Positions 8,101 through 15,512 of a DNA stretch of 54,933 bases are shown here, piece after piece (the first letter of the stretch is position 1; every line of letters starts with the position of its first letter). The notes under the pieces were generated by a model. It worked only from the letters and a program-made list of their open reading frames with translations, had not been told where the DNA came from and searched no databases. The stretch lies in assembly GCA_021298435.1 (NCBI GenBank), contig JAJTFJ010000009.1, positions 1-54,933 of the forward strand, read 5' to 3'. The translations under genes were made by a program, and so were the position numbers. Origin of the DNA: Ilumatobacteraceae bacterium. GTDB lineage: Bacteria > Actinomycetota > Acidimicrobiia > Acidimicrobiales > Ilumatobacteraceae.

Positions 8101-8477
8101 GACAACAGTTCTTCGACGTGTGATCGAATCTCATCACGGATTCGTCTCACAACATCAAGCGGCTGACCTTTCGGGTCGTCCAGTGGCCAGTCAATGTATT
8201 TCTTGCCAGGGATATACGGGCATGTGTCTCCACAGCCCATCGTGACAATGACGTCCACAGACTTGAGAAGTTCATCGTTGAATTTCTGTGGGACATAGCC
8301 CGCAATATCAACGCCCACTTCGTTCATCACTTCGATTGCAACGGGATTCACATGTTCCGCTGGTTCAGAACCACCAGAGAGAATCAGTACTTTGTCGCCG
8401 GAAAGACTGCGGGCAAAACCCGCAGCCATCTGCGAGCGACCAGCATTATGAATGCACAGGAAAAGAACTCCGGGCAT
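8091..8477 (-). CDS. arsC: Arsenate reductase, low-molecular-weight phosphatase fold
   Basis: A 128-residue protein that reduces arsenate to arsenite. The anion-binding P-loop is C8-I-H-N-A-G-R-S (CX5RS) and the later cysteines C82 and C86 lie in VTMGCGDTCPYIPG, the ArsC pattern; DWPLDDP supplies the general acid. Because the genome encodes mycothiol synthesis (mshC nearby), a mycothiol/mycoredoxin-dependent mechanism is possible, as in Corynebacterium ArsC, but a thioredoxin-coupled one cannot be excluded. Start ATG shares one base with the aqpS stop (TAATG), so it is the third gene of a tightly coupled arsI-aqpS-arsC unit. Confidence 0.92.
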   Translation of the reverse strand: MPGVLFLCIHNAGRSQMAAGFARSLSGDKVLILSGGSEPAEHVNPVAIEVMNEVGVDIAGYVPQKFNDELLKSVDVIVTMGCGDTCPYIPGKKYIDWPLDDPKGQPLDVVRRIRDEIRSHVEELLSQL

Positions 8478-9142
8478 TAGTCAGTACCTTTCGATGGCCA
8501 CAACGTTGTGATGAGGACAAAGCCAACAAGCCCACCGATGATTTGCATCAGAGCGAACATTGGCCACGACTGAGGCGCGATTCCTGCAAAGGAATCTGAG
8601 AACATACGACCAAAGCCCACTGCAGGGTTCGCGATACTTGTTGACGAAGTAAACCAATACGCACCAGTGATCCACGCAGCAACAAGAGCGGCAACATTTG
8701 CACGCGCATGTGTGCCACCCCAGATAATCAACAAGAGTCCGACCGTTGCCACGACTTCTGAGAACCACGTGGGACCACCCTCGCGAATCTTCATTGACTT
8801 TTCAATAAACGGATGGGCAAACATCACATTTGCGATAACGCACCCAACGACGGCGCCAGAAAACTGCGCAACAATGTCGGATGCCACTGAGGACCACGAT
8901 GACTTGCCATCAAGGAAATGTCCGACGACTGTGACAACAGGGTTAAAGGAAGCGCCAGAGATGGGCCCGAAAATGGTGATGAGTCCAAACAGTGCACCAC
9001 CCGTTGCAATTGCATTAGCAAGCAACTGCACTCCTACATCTGATGTGAGGTTTTGGGCCATGATGCCCGAGCCCACGACCGACATCACCAAAAGAGCAGT
9101 GCCCAAGAACTCCGCACCGAAGCGACGTGAATTCAACTGCAA
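8477..9142 (-). CDS. aqpS: Aquaporin-family channel of the arsenic cluster (AqpS-like)
   Basis: A 221-residue MIP-family channel with six hydrophobic segments. The two half-helix motifs are visible: N67-P-V in SGASFNPVVTV (first Ala replaced by Val) and N172-P-A in SIANPAVGFGR. The residue right after the second NPA, normally the Arg of the selectivity filter, is V175. From memory, AqpS of Sinorhizobium also carries Val there and passes arsenite out of the cell after ArsC reduction. No ArsB or ACR3 pump gene is present in the cluster, so this channel is the likely arsenite exit. Start is TTG at 9142, 10 bases inside arsI; a second TTG six bases later is an alternative. Confidence 0.85.
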   Translation of the reverse strand: MQLNSRRFGAEFLGTALLVMSVVGSGIMAQNLTSDVGVQLLANAIATGGALFGLITIFGPISGASFNPVVTVVGHFLDGKSSWSSVASDIVAQFSGAVVGCVIANVMFAHPFIEKSMKIREGGPTWFSEVVATVGLLLIIWGGTHARANVAALVAAWITGAYWFTSSTSIANPAVGFGRMFSDSFAGIAPQSWPMFALMQIIGGLVGFVLITTLWPSKGTD

Positions 9143-9579
9143 CCCTCAGGTCCGCAGCAACTGCCGGTATCAGGAACACCCAGGATGATGGGCATGGGCT
9201 TGAGCGATGTGTCTTGCGGAGCGTCAGCCAAGACTGTGTACCACTCCCATGGCAACTCCCCGCCCTTAATCCACACTTTGTCTTGCACTGCGAAACAACA
9301 TGTGGTGCTCTCTTGCAGTTCAATGGGTAATCCCACATTGACTGCATGTTCCATCTTTGCTGCCACCTGCTCGGTGTCTTCGACTTCAACGCCCACATGG
9401 TTTAACGTGCCAGCGTCACCATGACCTTCAATCAGAACCAACTTGAGTGGTGGGTTCTCAATGGAGAAATTGGCGTATCCTTCACGCACTTTTGCTGGTC
9501 CGACACCAAACATCTTGCTGTAGAAAGAAATCGCTTCTTCTATATTGCCGACATTGAGTGCAAGCTGAACGCGTGACAT
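9133..9579 (-). CDS. arsI: ArsI/CadI-family vicinal-oxygen-chelate lyase
   Basis: A 148-residue glyoxalase-fold protein starting MSRVQLALNVGNIEEAISFYSKMFG. It has the family features: H61 in TLNHVGVEVED, the vicinal pair C94-C95 in STTCCFAVQDKVWI, E112 in WEWYTVL, and a Cys-rich tail ending CCGPEGCS. Characterised ArsI enzymes are iron-dependent C-As lyases that demethylate trivalent methylarsenicals; the mycobacterial homologue CadI is a cadmium/arsenic-induced protein. The ATG at 9579 has a strong ribosome site (GAGGAG, 5 bases), and a near-consensus promoter lies upstream, unlike the leaderless genes around it. A longer frame to 9606 is less likely. First gene of arsI-aqpS-arsC. Confidence 0.88.
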   Translation of the reverse strand: MSRVQLALNVGNIEEAISFYSKMFGVGPAKVREGYANFSIENPPLKLVLIEGHGDAGTLNHVGVEVEDTEQVAAKMEHAVNVGLPIELQESTTCCFAVQDKVWIKGGELPWEWYTVLADAPQDTSLKPMPIILGVPDTGSCCGPEGCS

Positions 9580-9642
9580 GGGGACTCCTCTTCGATGAAC
9601 GAGCACGACAATGCGCGCACATCAGATAATTAGATAGTCGTC

Positions 9643-9671
9643 AATATATCCAGCACATTGATGGTTGTCAA
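9643..9671 (-). promoter_or_regulatory. Promoter of arsI-aqpS-arsC
   Basis: On the minus strand TTGACA (9671-9666) and TATATT (9648-9643) are separated by exactly 17 bases, an almost perfect primary-sigma promoter. Transcription would begin near 9636, giving a leader of about 57 bases with a GAGGAG ribosome site. The ArsR palindrome overlaps the -35 hexamer. Confidence 0.75.
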
Positions 9672-9674
9672 TGT
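9655..9674. promoter_or_regulatory. Putative ArsR operator
   Basis: ACATTGA and TCAATGT are exact reverse complements separated by 6 bases. The site covers the -35 region of the arsI promoter and touches the -10 box of arsR, so one bound ArsR dimer could repress both directions. TCAAT/ATTGA half-sites are typical of ArsR/SmtB operators. Confidence 0.65.
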
Positions 9675-9679
9675 ATGGT
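9674..9679 (+). promoter_or_regulatory. -10 box of leaderless arsR promoter
   Basis: TATGGT ends 6 bases before the ATG at 9686. This spacing argues for 9686 as the true start codon over the in-frame TTG 9665 or ATG 9671, both of which lie inside the operator. Confidence 0.5.
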
Positions 9680-9685
9680 GGAGGC

Positions 9686-10003
9686 ATGGCATCTGCAAAG
9701 TCGATTCCCCTGACCAAGAGACCGTTAACGGATTCTTCGGCAGAAGAACTAGCCGTTGGTTTTGCCGCACTCTCCGACCCAGTGCGACTGCGCCTATTTG
9801 ATCTCGTATGGCGCGCCGGCAGCAATGGAGTGTGCTCCTGTGATCTTGTTGAGCCACTCGAACGCAGCCAACCAACGATTAGTCATCATCTCAAGGTGCT
9901 TCGCGAAGCAGGACTCGTGGAATCTCGCCGCGAAGGGACATGGCTCTGGTATTCAGTTGTGCCAGATGCGCTCACCAGTGCACAGGCATTTCTCTCTCGT
10001 TAA
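9686..10003 (+). CDS. arsR: ArsR-family arsenic-responsive repressor
   Basis: A 105-residue winged-helix repressor. The metalloid site is C50-S-C52 in GVCSCDLVEPLERSQ, directly before the recognition helix SQPTISHHLKVLREAGLV; this is the usual place in actinobacterial arsenic sensors. Only these two cysteines exist, so a third thiol ligand seen in some ArsR proteins is missing. Arsenite binding should release the operator at 9655-9674 and induce both arsR and arsI-aqpS-arsC. The start at 9686 follows from the -10 spacing. Its last codons and stop lie in one copy of a 13-base tandem repeat shared with the patA stop. Confidence 0.92.
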   Translation: MASAKSIPLTKRPLTDSSAEELAVGFAALSDPVRLRLFDLVWRAGSNGVCSCDLVEPLERSQPTISHHLKVLREAGLVESRREGTWLWYSVVPDALTSAQAFLSR

Positions 10004-10024
10004 ACGAATTTTCTCTCGTTAAAC
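9993..10024. repeat. Direct repeat of 13 bases carrying both convergent stop codons
   Basis: TCTCTCGTTAAAC occurs at 9993-10005 and again at 10012-10024, a 19-base period. The palindromic TTAA in copy one supplies the arsR stop and in copy two the patA stop on the other strand. It marks the right-hand junction of the arsenic cluster with the conserved PIM gene block. Confidence 0.8.
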
Positions 10025-10939
10025 AAAGTGGTCGCCGTAGCCAGGGTCACTTGGCCAATTCGGCTGAAACAAATGCCATTGTTCCGGAGCACGACGAATC
10101 AAGCCTTCTAGTTCCACGGCGAGTGCTTGTGTTCCGGCGGTAATCGCGGTGCGAAGTTTTCCTTCTCTATCCAGCGGTAACGGTGGACGAATCACAGCAT
10201 GGTGACCATCCACGGAACTCGTGAAATACGTTGCAACTGGAAGCACTGCTGTGTTCCCTCTGATTCCTAACATCGCTGGTCCAGCGGGAAGAGTTGTCTT
10301 CTCCCCAAAGAAATCCACTTCGATCCCGCCGCCCTGAATGTCTCTGTCAGACAACAAGCAAACAATTTCATTGCGCTTGAGTGCACCAAGAATTGCAGGG
10401 GCCGCAGCAGGACCAAGTGGAACAACATTCATTCCCAAGTCGCTTCGCAGTTTCGTAAACCACTCAAATAACTCTGGTGGATTCAGTGGCTCCACAATCA
10501 CAGTCATGCGATGACCACGATCAGCCATCCATCGTCCTGCCCACTCCCAGCCTCCGAGATGCGGTAACGCAAGAATTGCGCCATTGCCCTTCTCCAACGC
10601 TTCTTCAATGTAGTGGAAGCCATCAGCGCTGAAACAGCGATCAACATGTTTCTTTGACAGATTCGGTAAGCGGAAACTCTCCGTGTAATACCTCATGTAG
10701 CTGTCGAAGGCCTGTTGCGATGCACGGCGCAACGACAAGCCTTTGAGAGCAGGATTCACACGTTGCAGGTGACGCTCCACCATGAGCCGCTTACTACGTA
10801 ACGACAATGCAATTCCTGGAGCAAGCAACGCCGCTGCACCTTGCGCGACAGGTCCTGGAGTCACTCTGGCAATGAGTGAACCCAATTTGTACCCACTCAC
10901 TGTCAACGAGTCAGTGAGCTCGTCAAAGGGACTAGCCAT
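10019..10939 (-). CDS. patA: PatA-like phosphatidylinositol mannoside acyltransferase
   Basis: A 306-residue member of the LpxL/HtrB acyltransferase family. The catalytic HX4E motif is visible in ALPHLGGWEWAGRW, followed by RHEPLNPPELF-like region (VIVEPLNPPELFEWFTKLRSDLGMNVVPLG) and DRDIQGGGIEVDFFGEKTTLPAGPAML, which corresponds to the membrane-side pocket. In mycobacteria PatA acylates the mannose placed by PimA. The gene follows pgsA with an 8-base overlap, so the PI-phosphate synthase and the PIM acyltransferase are co-translated. The frame is open to 11086 but the ATG at 10939 is chosen because it fits the overlap and the domain start. pimA, normally next, lies beyond the arsenic insert. 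Confidence 0.87.
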   Translation of the reverse strand: MASPFDELTDSLTVSGYKLGSLIARVTPGPVAQGAAALLAPGIALSLRSKRLMVERHLQRVNPALKGLSLRRASQQAFDSYMRYYTESFRLPNLSKKHVDRCFSADGFHYIEEALEKGNGAILALPHLGGWEWAGRWMADRGHRMTVIVEPLNPPELFEWFTKLRSDLGMNVVPLGPAAAPAILGALKRNEIVCLLSDRDIQGGGIEVDFFGEKTTLPAGPAMLGIRGNTAVLPVATYFTSSVDGHHAVIRPPLPLDREGKLRTAITAGTQALAVELEGLIRRAPEQWHLFQPNWPSDPGYGDHFV

Positions 10940-11636
10940 TGCGTTGACGCTTGCGCTGTCGCGATACGACCGACAGTTGGCGTCGTGATGCACGAGCACT
11001 TTGACGAGACATACGTCGAACTGTGCGCACATCTCTCTTTGCTTGAGTCGTCGAGGAGACTTCCGCTTGACGCCACACCTGAACAAATCGCTGAATTGCA
11101 GTGATCACCGTCAATGCGAGCATGATCCACAAAATGGGGACAAGCAGCGAGTCGAACAATAGACCAATACACAAAACGATGATTCGTTCTGCACGCTCCA
11201 TCAGGCCGCCCTTGGCATAGAGACCCAGTGCCTCGGCCTTTGCTCGCTCATACGAGATCAGTGACGACACACCCATGATGGCCATCGGCAGGAGTGCAAG
11301 ATGAGGCGACTTCTCCGATGCAAAGAACCACGCCACTCCACCGAAAAGGACAGAGTCGGTTACACGATCAACAACGGAGTCGAAAAATGCTCCGCGCTGA
11401 CTCGCAGTATTTGATGCTTTCGCTAATGCTCCGTCCAACATGTCGGGCAAGGCAGCAAGAATGACCAAAGCAAGGCCACCCTGTAACGCGCCATTACCAA
11501 TCGCAGAGGCTGCAGCAATGGCAAAAAGGATGCCGAGAACAGTGAGATGGTCAGGAGACATGCCAGTGCGGCGCAACAACATGCCCACTGGACGTACAGC
11601 CTTTTCAATAGGCGTTCTGAATCTGCCATCAAACAT
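10932..11636 (-). CDS. pgsA: Phosphatidylinositol phosphate synthase (CDP-alcohol phosphatidyltransferase)
   Basis: A 234-residue membrane enzyme with about six hydrophobic segments. The CDP-alcohol signature reads DMLDGALAKASNTASQRGAF followed by FDSVVDR: all Asp and Gly positions are kept, but the Arg of the usual DGxxAR is Lys. By position between the HIT gene and patA it corresponds to mycobacterial PgsA1, which joins CDP-diacylglycerol and inositol phosphate to make the precursor of phosphatidylinositol. The C-terminus is a strongly basic tail rich in Arg and Ser. Start ATG 11636 (MFDGRFRTPIEKAVRP) fits the family; the frame upstream overlaps the previous gene. Confidence 0.88.
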   Translation of the reverse strand: MFDGRFRTPIEKAVRPVGMLLRRTGMSPDHLTVLGILFAIAAASAIGNGALQGGLALVILAALPDMLDGALAKASNTASQRGAFFDSVVDRVTDSVLFGGVAWFFASEKSPHLALLPMAIMGVSSLISYERAKAEALGLYAKGGLMERAERIIVLCIGLLFDSLLVPILWIMLALTVITAIQRFVQVWRQAEVSSTTQAKRDVRTVRRMSRQSARASRRQLSVVSRQRKRQRNG

Positions 11637-11646
11637 TGAGTGAACG

Positions 11647-12153
11647 CTAGTCCCGTGCAGACGACTCGGGAGCGGATTCAGCGTCGGGGTTTTCTTCAAC
11701 GAGACATTCAACGATGTCTCCATTCACTGCATCCACCAGCACTAATCCACGCTGACGAGGTGGCTCTTCCACGCTGTAGCAAAAGATGCGCCATGTGGGG
11801 CGACTACGCAGACCACGCCATACCTGCTGAGCCGAAGCATGACCCACAGGGAATCCGACTTTTCGAGTGGCTCGAACAAGGGCTTCAGATTCATCAATTG
11901 TCATCCGCCAGCCACTACTAAAGCTGATAATTGCCATTGCCCCGAGAAGACACGCACCAAACAACAGTCCACGGTTCACCAAGACTGAATCATTCGATGT
12001 GCCGAGTTGCCAGGCAAGTAAGCACAGGAGTGCAACAACGCCGTACAGGATGCCAGGGATACGTCGGCGGCTGTTATCCGGAAAGTCATAAGCGGCGACA
12101 TTGTCAACCGCATTCAAATCTTCAGGAAGTTCGTCACGAATATCGTCGGTCAT
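11647..12153 (-). CDS. Small membrane protein between HIT gene and pgsA, function unknown
   Basis: A 168-residue protein I cannot assign. It has an acidic N-terminus (MTDDIRDELPEDL), two membrane segments (GILYGVVALLCLLAWQLG and RGLLFGACLLGAMAIISF) and a soluble C-terminal part of about 85 residues that ends acidic. ATG 12153 forms an ATGA overlap with the HIT stop, and pgsA starts 10 bases after its stop, so it is part of the thrS-HIT-pgsA-patA operon. A role in the lipid pathway is suggested only by that position. Confidence 0.8.
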   Translation of the reverse strand: MTDDIRDELPEDLNAVDNVAAYDFPDNSRRRIPGILYGVVALLCLLAWQLGTSNDSVLVNRGLLFGACLLGAMAIISFSSGWRMTIDESEALVRATRKVGFPVGHASAQQVWRGLRSRPTWRIFCYSVEEPPRQRGLVLVDAVNGDIVECLVEENPDAESAPESSARD

Positions 12154-12662
12154 TGGTCCCCCTTGGGCCATGCAGCACGAACTTTTGATGCCGTGAGCGA
12201 GAGTGGTTCTGGAATGGTGCGAGTATCTGCCACCGATGTCATGAAGTTTGAATCCCCATTCCATCGGGGAACAACGTGCACATGCAGGTGACGAGCAATA
12301 CTGCCACCTGCAGCTGCTCCGAGGTTGATTCCTACGTTCAGTGCATCAGGCGTATGCGACATCTTTAATGCCACCGTTGCATTCGTGACGTTTGCCCACA
12401 GATCACGGGCTTCATCAATTTCAAGATCTTCGAGATGTGCAACTTCGCGAAATGGCAATACCAGGAGATGTCCCGAGGCATACGGATACGCATTCAGGAT
12501 GACAAAGGAATGCTCGGAACGATGAACGATATGTGTTTCTTCATCAGACATCTGAGAGTTCAGAATGCGCGTGAAGACAGATTGCGAGTCATCTGATGTC
12601 TCGGCAGTCCCCTGCCCCACATACTGGGCTCGCCACCCATTCCATAATTGATCGAGCGACAT
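12150..12662 (-). CDS. HIT-family nucleotide hydrolase/phosphorylase
   Basis: A 170-residue histidine-triad protein. The triad is in SIARHLHVHVVPRW (HxHxHxx), with the upstream sheet HSFVILNAYPYASGHLLVLPFREV. The matching mycobacterial gene between thrS and pgsA1 encodes a diadenosine tetraphosphate phosphorylase, so an Ap4A-degrading role is likely; proximity to thrS fits because aminoacyl-tRNA synthetases produce Ap4A. Its ATG follows the thrS stop directly (TAAATG) and its stop overlaps the next gene by four bases. Confidence 0.92.
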   Translation of the reverse strand: MSLDQLWNGWRAQYVGQGTAETSDDSQSVFTRILNSQMSDEETHIVHRSEHSFVILNAYPYASGHLLVLPFREVAHLEDLEIDEARDLWANVTNATVALKMSHTPDALNVGINLGAAAGGSIARHLHVHVVPRWNGDSNFMTSVADTRTIPEPLSLTASKVRAAWPKGDQ

Positions 12663-14639
12663 TTATTGTCCGCCTGATTGCCCTTCAGCAACTTCGTGCG
12701 CAATACGTGTCAGGAACTCAGTGACCTTGACATCACGCTCTACTTCGCCACCACGCGGGTTCACACCAACAGACCCGTTGGCGACATCGTCATCTCCGAC
12801 GACAAGAACATAAGGCACCTTGCTTGTCTTTGCATTGCGAATGCGCTTACCCAATTGTTCATCAGCATGATCAATGTCAACGCGCAGTCCTGCGGCTTTC
12901 AATTGAGCAACAACCTGTTGCGCATAAGCGTCATGTGCCAAAGCAACTGGCAGAACACGAACTTGTTCCGGTGACAGCCACGTGGGAAAAGCACCGGCGT
13001 AATGCTCGATGAGAACTCCGAAGAATCGCTCAATGGAACCGAACAGAGCACGATGCAACATGATCGGACGATGACGAGCACCGTCTGAACCGATGTACTC
13101 AAGGCCGAAACGTTCTGGAAGGTTGAAGTCGCATTGAATCGTGCTCAACTGCCACTTTCTTCCGATTGCGTCACGAACATCGATATCGATCTTCGGACCA
13201 TAGAAGGCGGCATCGCCTTCCTTCATCTTGTACTGCACTCCGTGACGATCAAGCGCCTCTTTCAGTGCAGCAGTGGCCTTCTCCCAAATCTCATCGGATC
13301 CCACTGATTTGTCAGGATCACGAGTCGACAGATTGAATTCAAAGTCTTCAAACCCAAACCGGCGAAGTACCGACATGATGAAGTCGAGAAGAGAAGCGAT
13401 TTCATCTGCCATCTGCTCTTCGGTGCAATAGATATGGCTGTCGTCTTGCGTAAAGCCTCGAATACGCAAGAGTCCGTGCAATGTGCCCGCACGCTCATAT
13501 CGATACACATTGCCGAGCTCAAAGAGACGAAGTGGCAATTCGCGATAACTGCGTTGACGACTGTTGAAAATGAGACAGTGCATCGGACAGTTCATCGGCT
13601 TCATGTAGTACGTGCCGTTGTCCATTTCCATCGGCGGGTACATACCGTCCGCATAGAAGTCAAGGTGACCGGACTGTGCAAAGAGGTTCGCATTCGCAAG
13701 ATGTGGCGTGTACACGAATTGGTAATCACCGTCTTGATGTCGCTGGCGGCTGTAGTCCTCCATCAGTTTGCGAACAATCGCGCCCTTAGGATGCCAAACA
13801 GCGAGTCCGCCACCCAATTCTGTAGGGAACGACAAGAGGTCTAGTTCATTCGCCAGACGGCGATGATCACGCTTGCCTGCTTCTTCCAAACGATGAAGAT
13901 GTTCTTTGACAGCCGCATCGGATTCCCACGCGGTGCCATAGATGCGCTGCAGCATCGGACCCTTTTCATTGCCACGCCAATACGCGCCCGCAACTTTCAT
14001 CAGTGCAAAGTGACCAAGTTTTGCCGTTGTCGGTACATGGGGCCCGCGACAGAGGTCGACAAACTCATCCGTGTTGCGATACACACTGATGGTGTCGCTA
14101 TCGCCCACTTCAGCGGCGTCACTACCGTCGGCAGCACCTGAGGTCACACGTTCGATGATCTCGCACTTGTACTTCTGTGAAGAGAAGAGAACCAATGCCT
14201 CAGCTGCAGACATCTCAGAACGAACAAACGGCTGGCTGGCCTTCATGATCTCGCGCATCCGTGTTTCAATCGCAGCGAGATCATCATCAGAGAACGTGCG
14301 TCCGCCGGGCAACTCAAAGTCGTAATAGAAACCATCTTCGATTGCCGGCCCAATTGAGAACTGCGCTCCGGGGAATAACTGAACGACAGCTTGCGCAAGA
14401 ACATGCGCGGTGGAGTGGCGCAACACGTGACGACCCTCGTCGCTGTTGTCCGTAATCACAGACACCGTGACGCCATTTGTCAGAGGAGCACTGAGGTCGA
14501 CTTCGACGCCGTTAATGGTGCCTGCGACAGCAGCCTTGGCCAAACGAGAGCCGATGGATGCCGCCAAATCAGCAACGTTGGAGCCCTGTGGCAACGAACG
14601 GGAGGACCCGTCCGGAAGGAGTACGGAGATATCAGCCAT
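12663..14639 (-). CDS. thrS: Threonyl-tRNA synthetase
   Basis: A 658-residue class II synthetase. Domain order is TGS (1-62), the N2 editing domain with HSTAHVLAQAV and YRNTDEFVDLCRGPHVP, the catalytic core with motif 2 (YRYERAGTLHGLLRIRGFTQDDSHIYC) and zinc ligands C in MNCPMHC plus two His, motif 3 (MLHRALFGSIERFFGVLIEHYAG), and the anticodon-binding domain. It charges tRNA-Thr. A TAGAAT -10 box (14654-14649) ends 9 bases before the ATG. It heads the operon that continues into the HIT, pgsA and patA genes. Confidence 0.97.
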   Translation of the reverse strand: MADISVLLPDGSSRSLPQGSNVADLAASIGSRLAKAAVAGTINGVEVDLSAPLTNGVTVSVITDNSDEGRHVLRHSTAHVLAQAVVQLFPGAQFSIGPAIEDGFYYDFELPGGRTFSDDDLAAIETRMREIMKASQPFVRSEMSAAEALVLFSSQKYKCEIIERVTSGAADGSDAAEVGDSDTISVYRNTDEFVDLCRGPHVPTTAKLGHFALMKVAGAYWRGNEKGPMLQRIYGTAWESDAAVKEHLHRLEEAGKRDHRRLANELDLLSFPTELGGGLAVWHPKGAIVRKLMEDYSRQRHQDGDYQFVYTPHLANANLFAQSGHLDFYADGMYPPMEMDNGTYYMKPMNCPMHCLIFNSRQRSYRELPLRLFELGNVYRYERAGTLHGLLRIRGFTQDDSHIYCTEEQMADEIASLLDFIMSVLRRFGFEDFEFNLSTRDPDKSVGSDEIWEKATAALKEALDRHGVQYKMKEGDAAFYGPKIDIDVRDAIGRKWQLSTIQCDFNLPERFGLEYIGSDGARHRPIMLHRALFGSIERFFGVLIEHYAGAFPTWLSPEQVRVLPVALAHDAYAQQVVAQLKAAGLRVDIDHADEQLGKRIRNAKTSKVPYVLVVGDDDVANGSVGVNPRGGEVERDVKVTEFLTRIAHEVAEGQSGGQ

Positions 14640-14648
14640 GAGGACCCC

Positions 14649-14654
14649 ATTCTA
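14649..14654 (-). promoter_or_regulatory. -10 box upstream of thrS
   Basis: TAGAAT on the minus strand ends 9 bases before the thrS ATG, giving a leader of only about two bases. No T-box leader is possible in this 44-base gap between plsC and thrS. Confidence 0.45.
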
Positions 14655-14683
14655 CGGAGTGGGTTGGGGCGAGAACCCCCTCA

Positions 14684-15436
14684 TTATGAGGCTGTAATGA
14701 CCGCTTGCTCCGTCGGCAAGGACTCCGCCTTCTTGGTGGCGTAGACGTTTTTGTACTCCTGGCCCGTTAATTCTCGAATCTCAAACATCAATTCGTCGGT
14801 CAACTCTCGCAAGACGAGGTGATCGTCACCACGGTCGAGATAGCGCTGCGGAAGAATTGGCTGACCGAATTTCACGGTGCACTGCAGGCCAACTTTCGGC
14901 AGGAATTTGTCGGGAGGTTGAATCTCTCGTGTACCGATGATGCCCACCGGAATAATTGGACACCCGAGTTTCACTGCAAGTCGTGCCGCACCGGTGTGGC
15001 CTTTATACAAAACTCCGTCTCGACTGCGGGTTCCTTCTGGATAAATTCCGAACAGTTCTCCCCTGCGAAGAACATTCTCTGCCGCAATCAATGCACCTTC
15101 ACTTTTTGAACCACCCGCGCGATCAATCGGAATCATTCCTAATGCAGGAAACAGATGTTTCGTTTTCCATGAATCCATGTACTCGGCTTTGCCAACGAAA
15201 CTGATCTGTCGTCCGGCGTACACCATCGTGAAAACCGAGTCGAAGAAACTGATGTGATTCGGACACAGAATTGCTGGACCTTCAGTGGGGATGTTTTCTA
15301 ATCCCTCGAGAGTGACTTTCCAGAAGCTATTCAGTACTGGCCGAATGACTCGCCGTACACGGCGCTGCGCTCTGCCAGTTCCTGGCAATGCTGCAGAAGA
15401 AATGTCTGCAGAATCTGAAGTATCGAGCGGAGCCAT
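14684..15436 (-). CDS. plsC: 1-acylglycerol-3-phosphate acyltransferase (PlsC family)
   Basis: A 250-residue acyltransferase. The catalytic motif NHISFFD (HX4D), the substrate motif GIYPEGTRSRDG and the later PIIPVGIIGT block are all present. It makes phosphatidic acid from lysophosphatidic acid, upstream of CDP-diacylglycerol and so of the pgsA reaction encoded nearby. The N-terminal 25 residues are Ser/Asp-rich and not conserved in the family. A TAATGT -10 box (15451-15446) ends 9 bases before the ATG. Specificity for lysophosphatidate is inferred from family only. Confidence 0.9.
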   Translation of the reverse strand: MAPLDTSDSADISSAALPGTGRAQRRVRRVIRPVLNSFWKVTLEGLENIPTEGPAILCPNHISFFDSVFTMVYAGRQISFVGKAEYMDSWKTKHLFPALGMIPIDRAGGSKSEGALIAAENVLRRGELFGIYPEGTRSRDGVLYKGHTGAARLAVKLGCPIIPVGIIGTREIQPPDKFLPKVGLQCTVKFGQPILPQRYLDRGDDHLVLRELTDELMFEIRELTGQEYKNVYATKKAESLPTEQAVITAS

Positions 15437-15512
15437 CTCGAGCGAACATTACCCCGTATTCGAGACGCTGTGAACGGGGTGCGCGATGATGCGACCCAGC
15501 AAAGAAAAGGGG

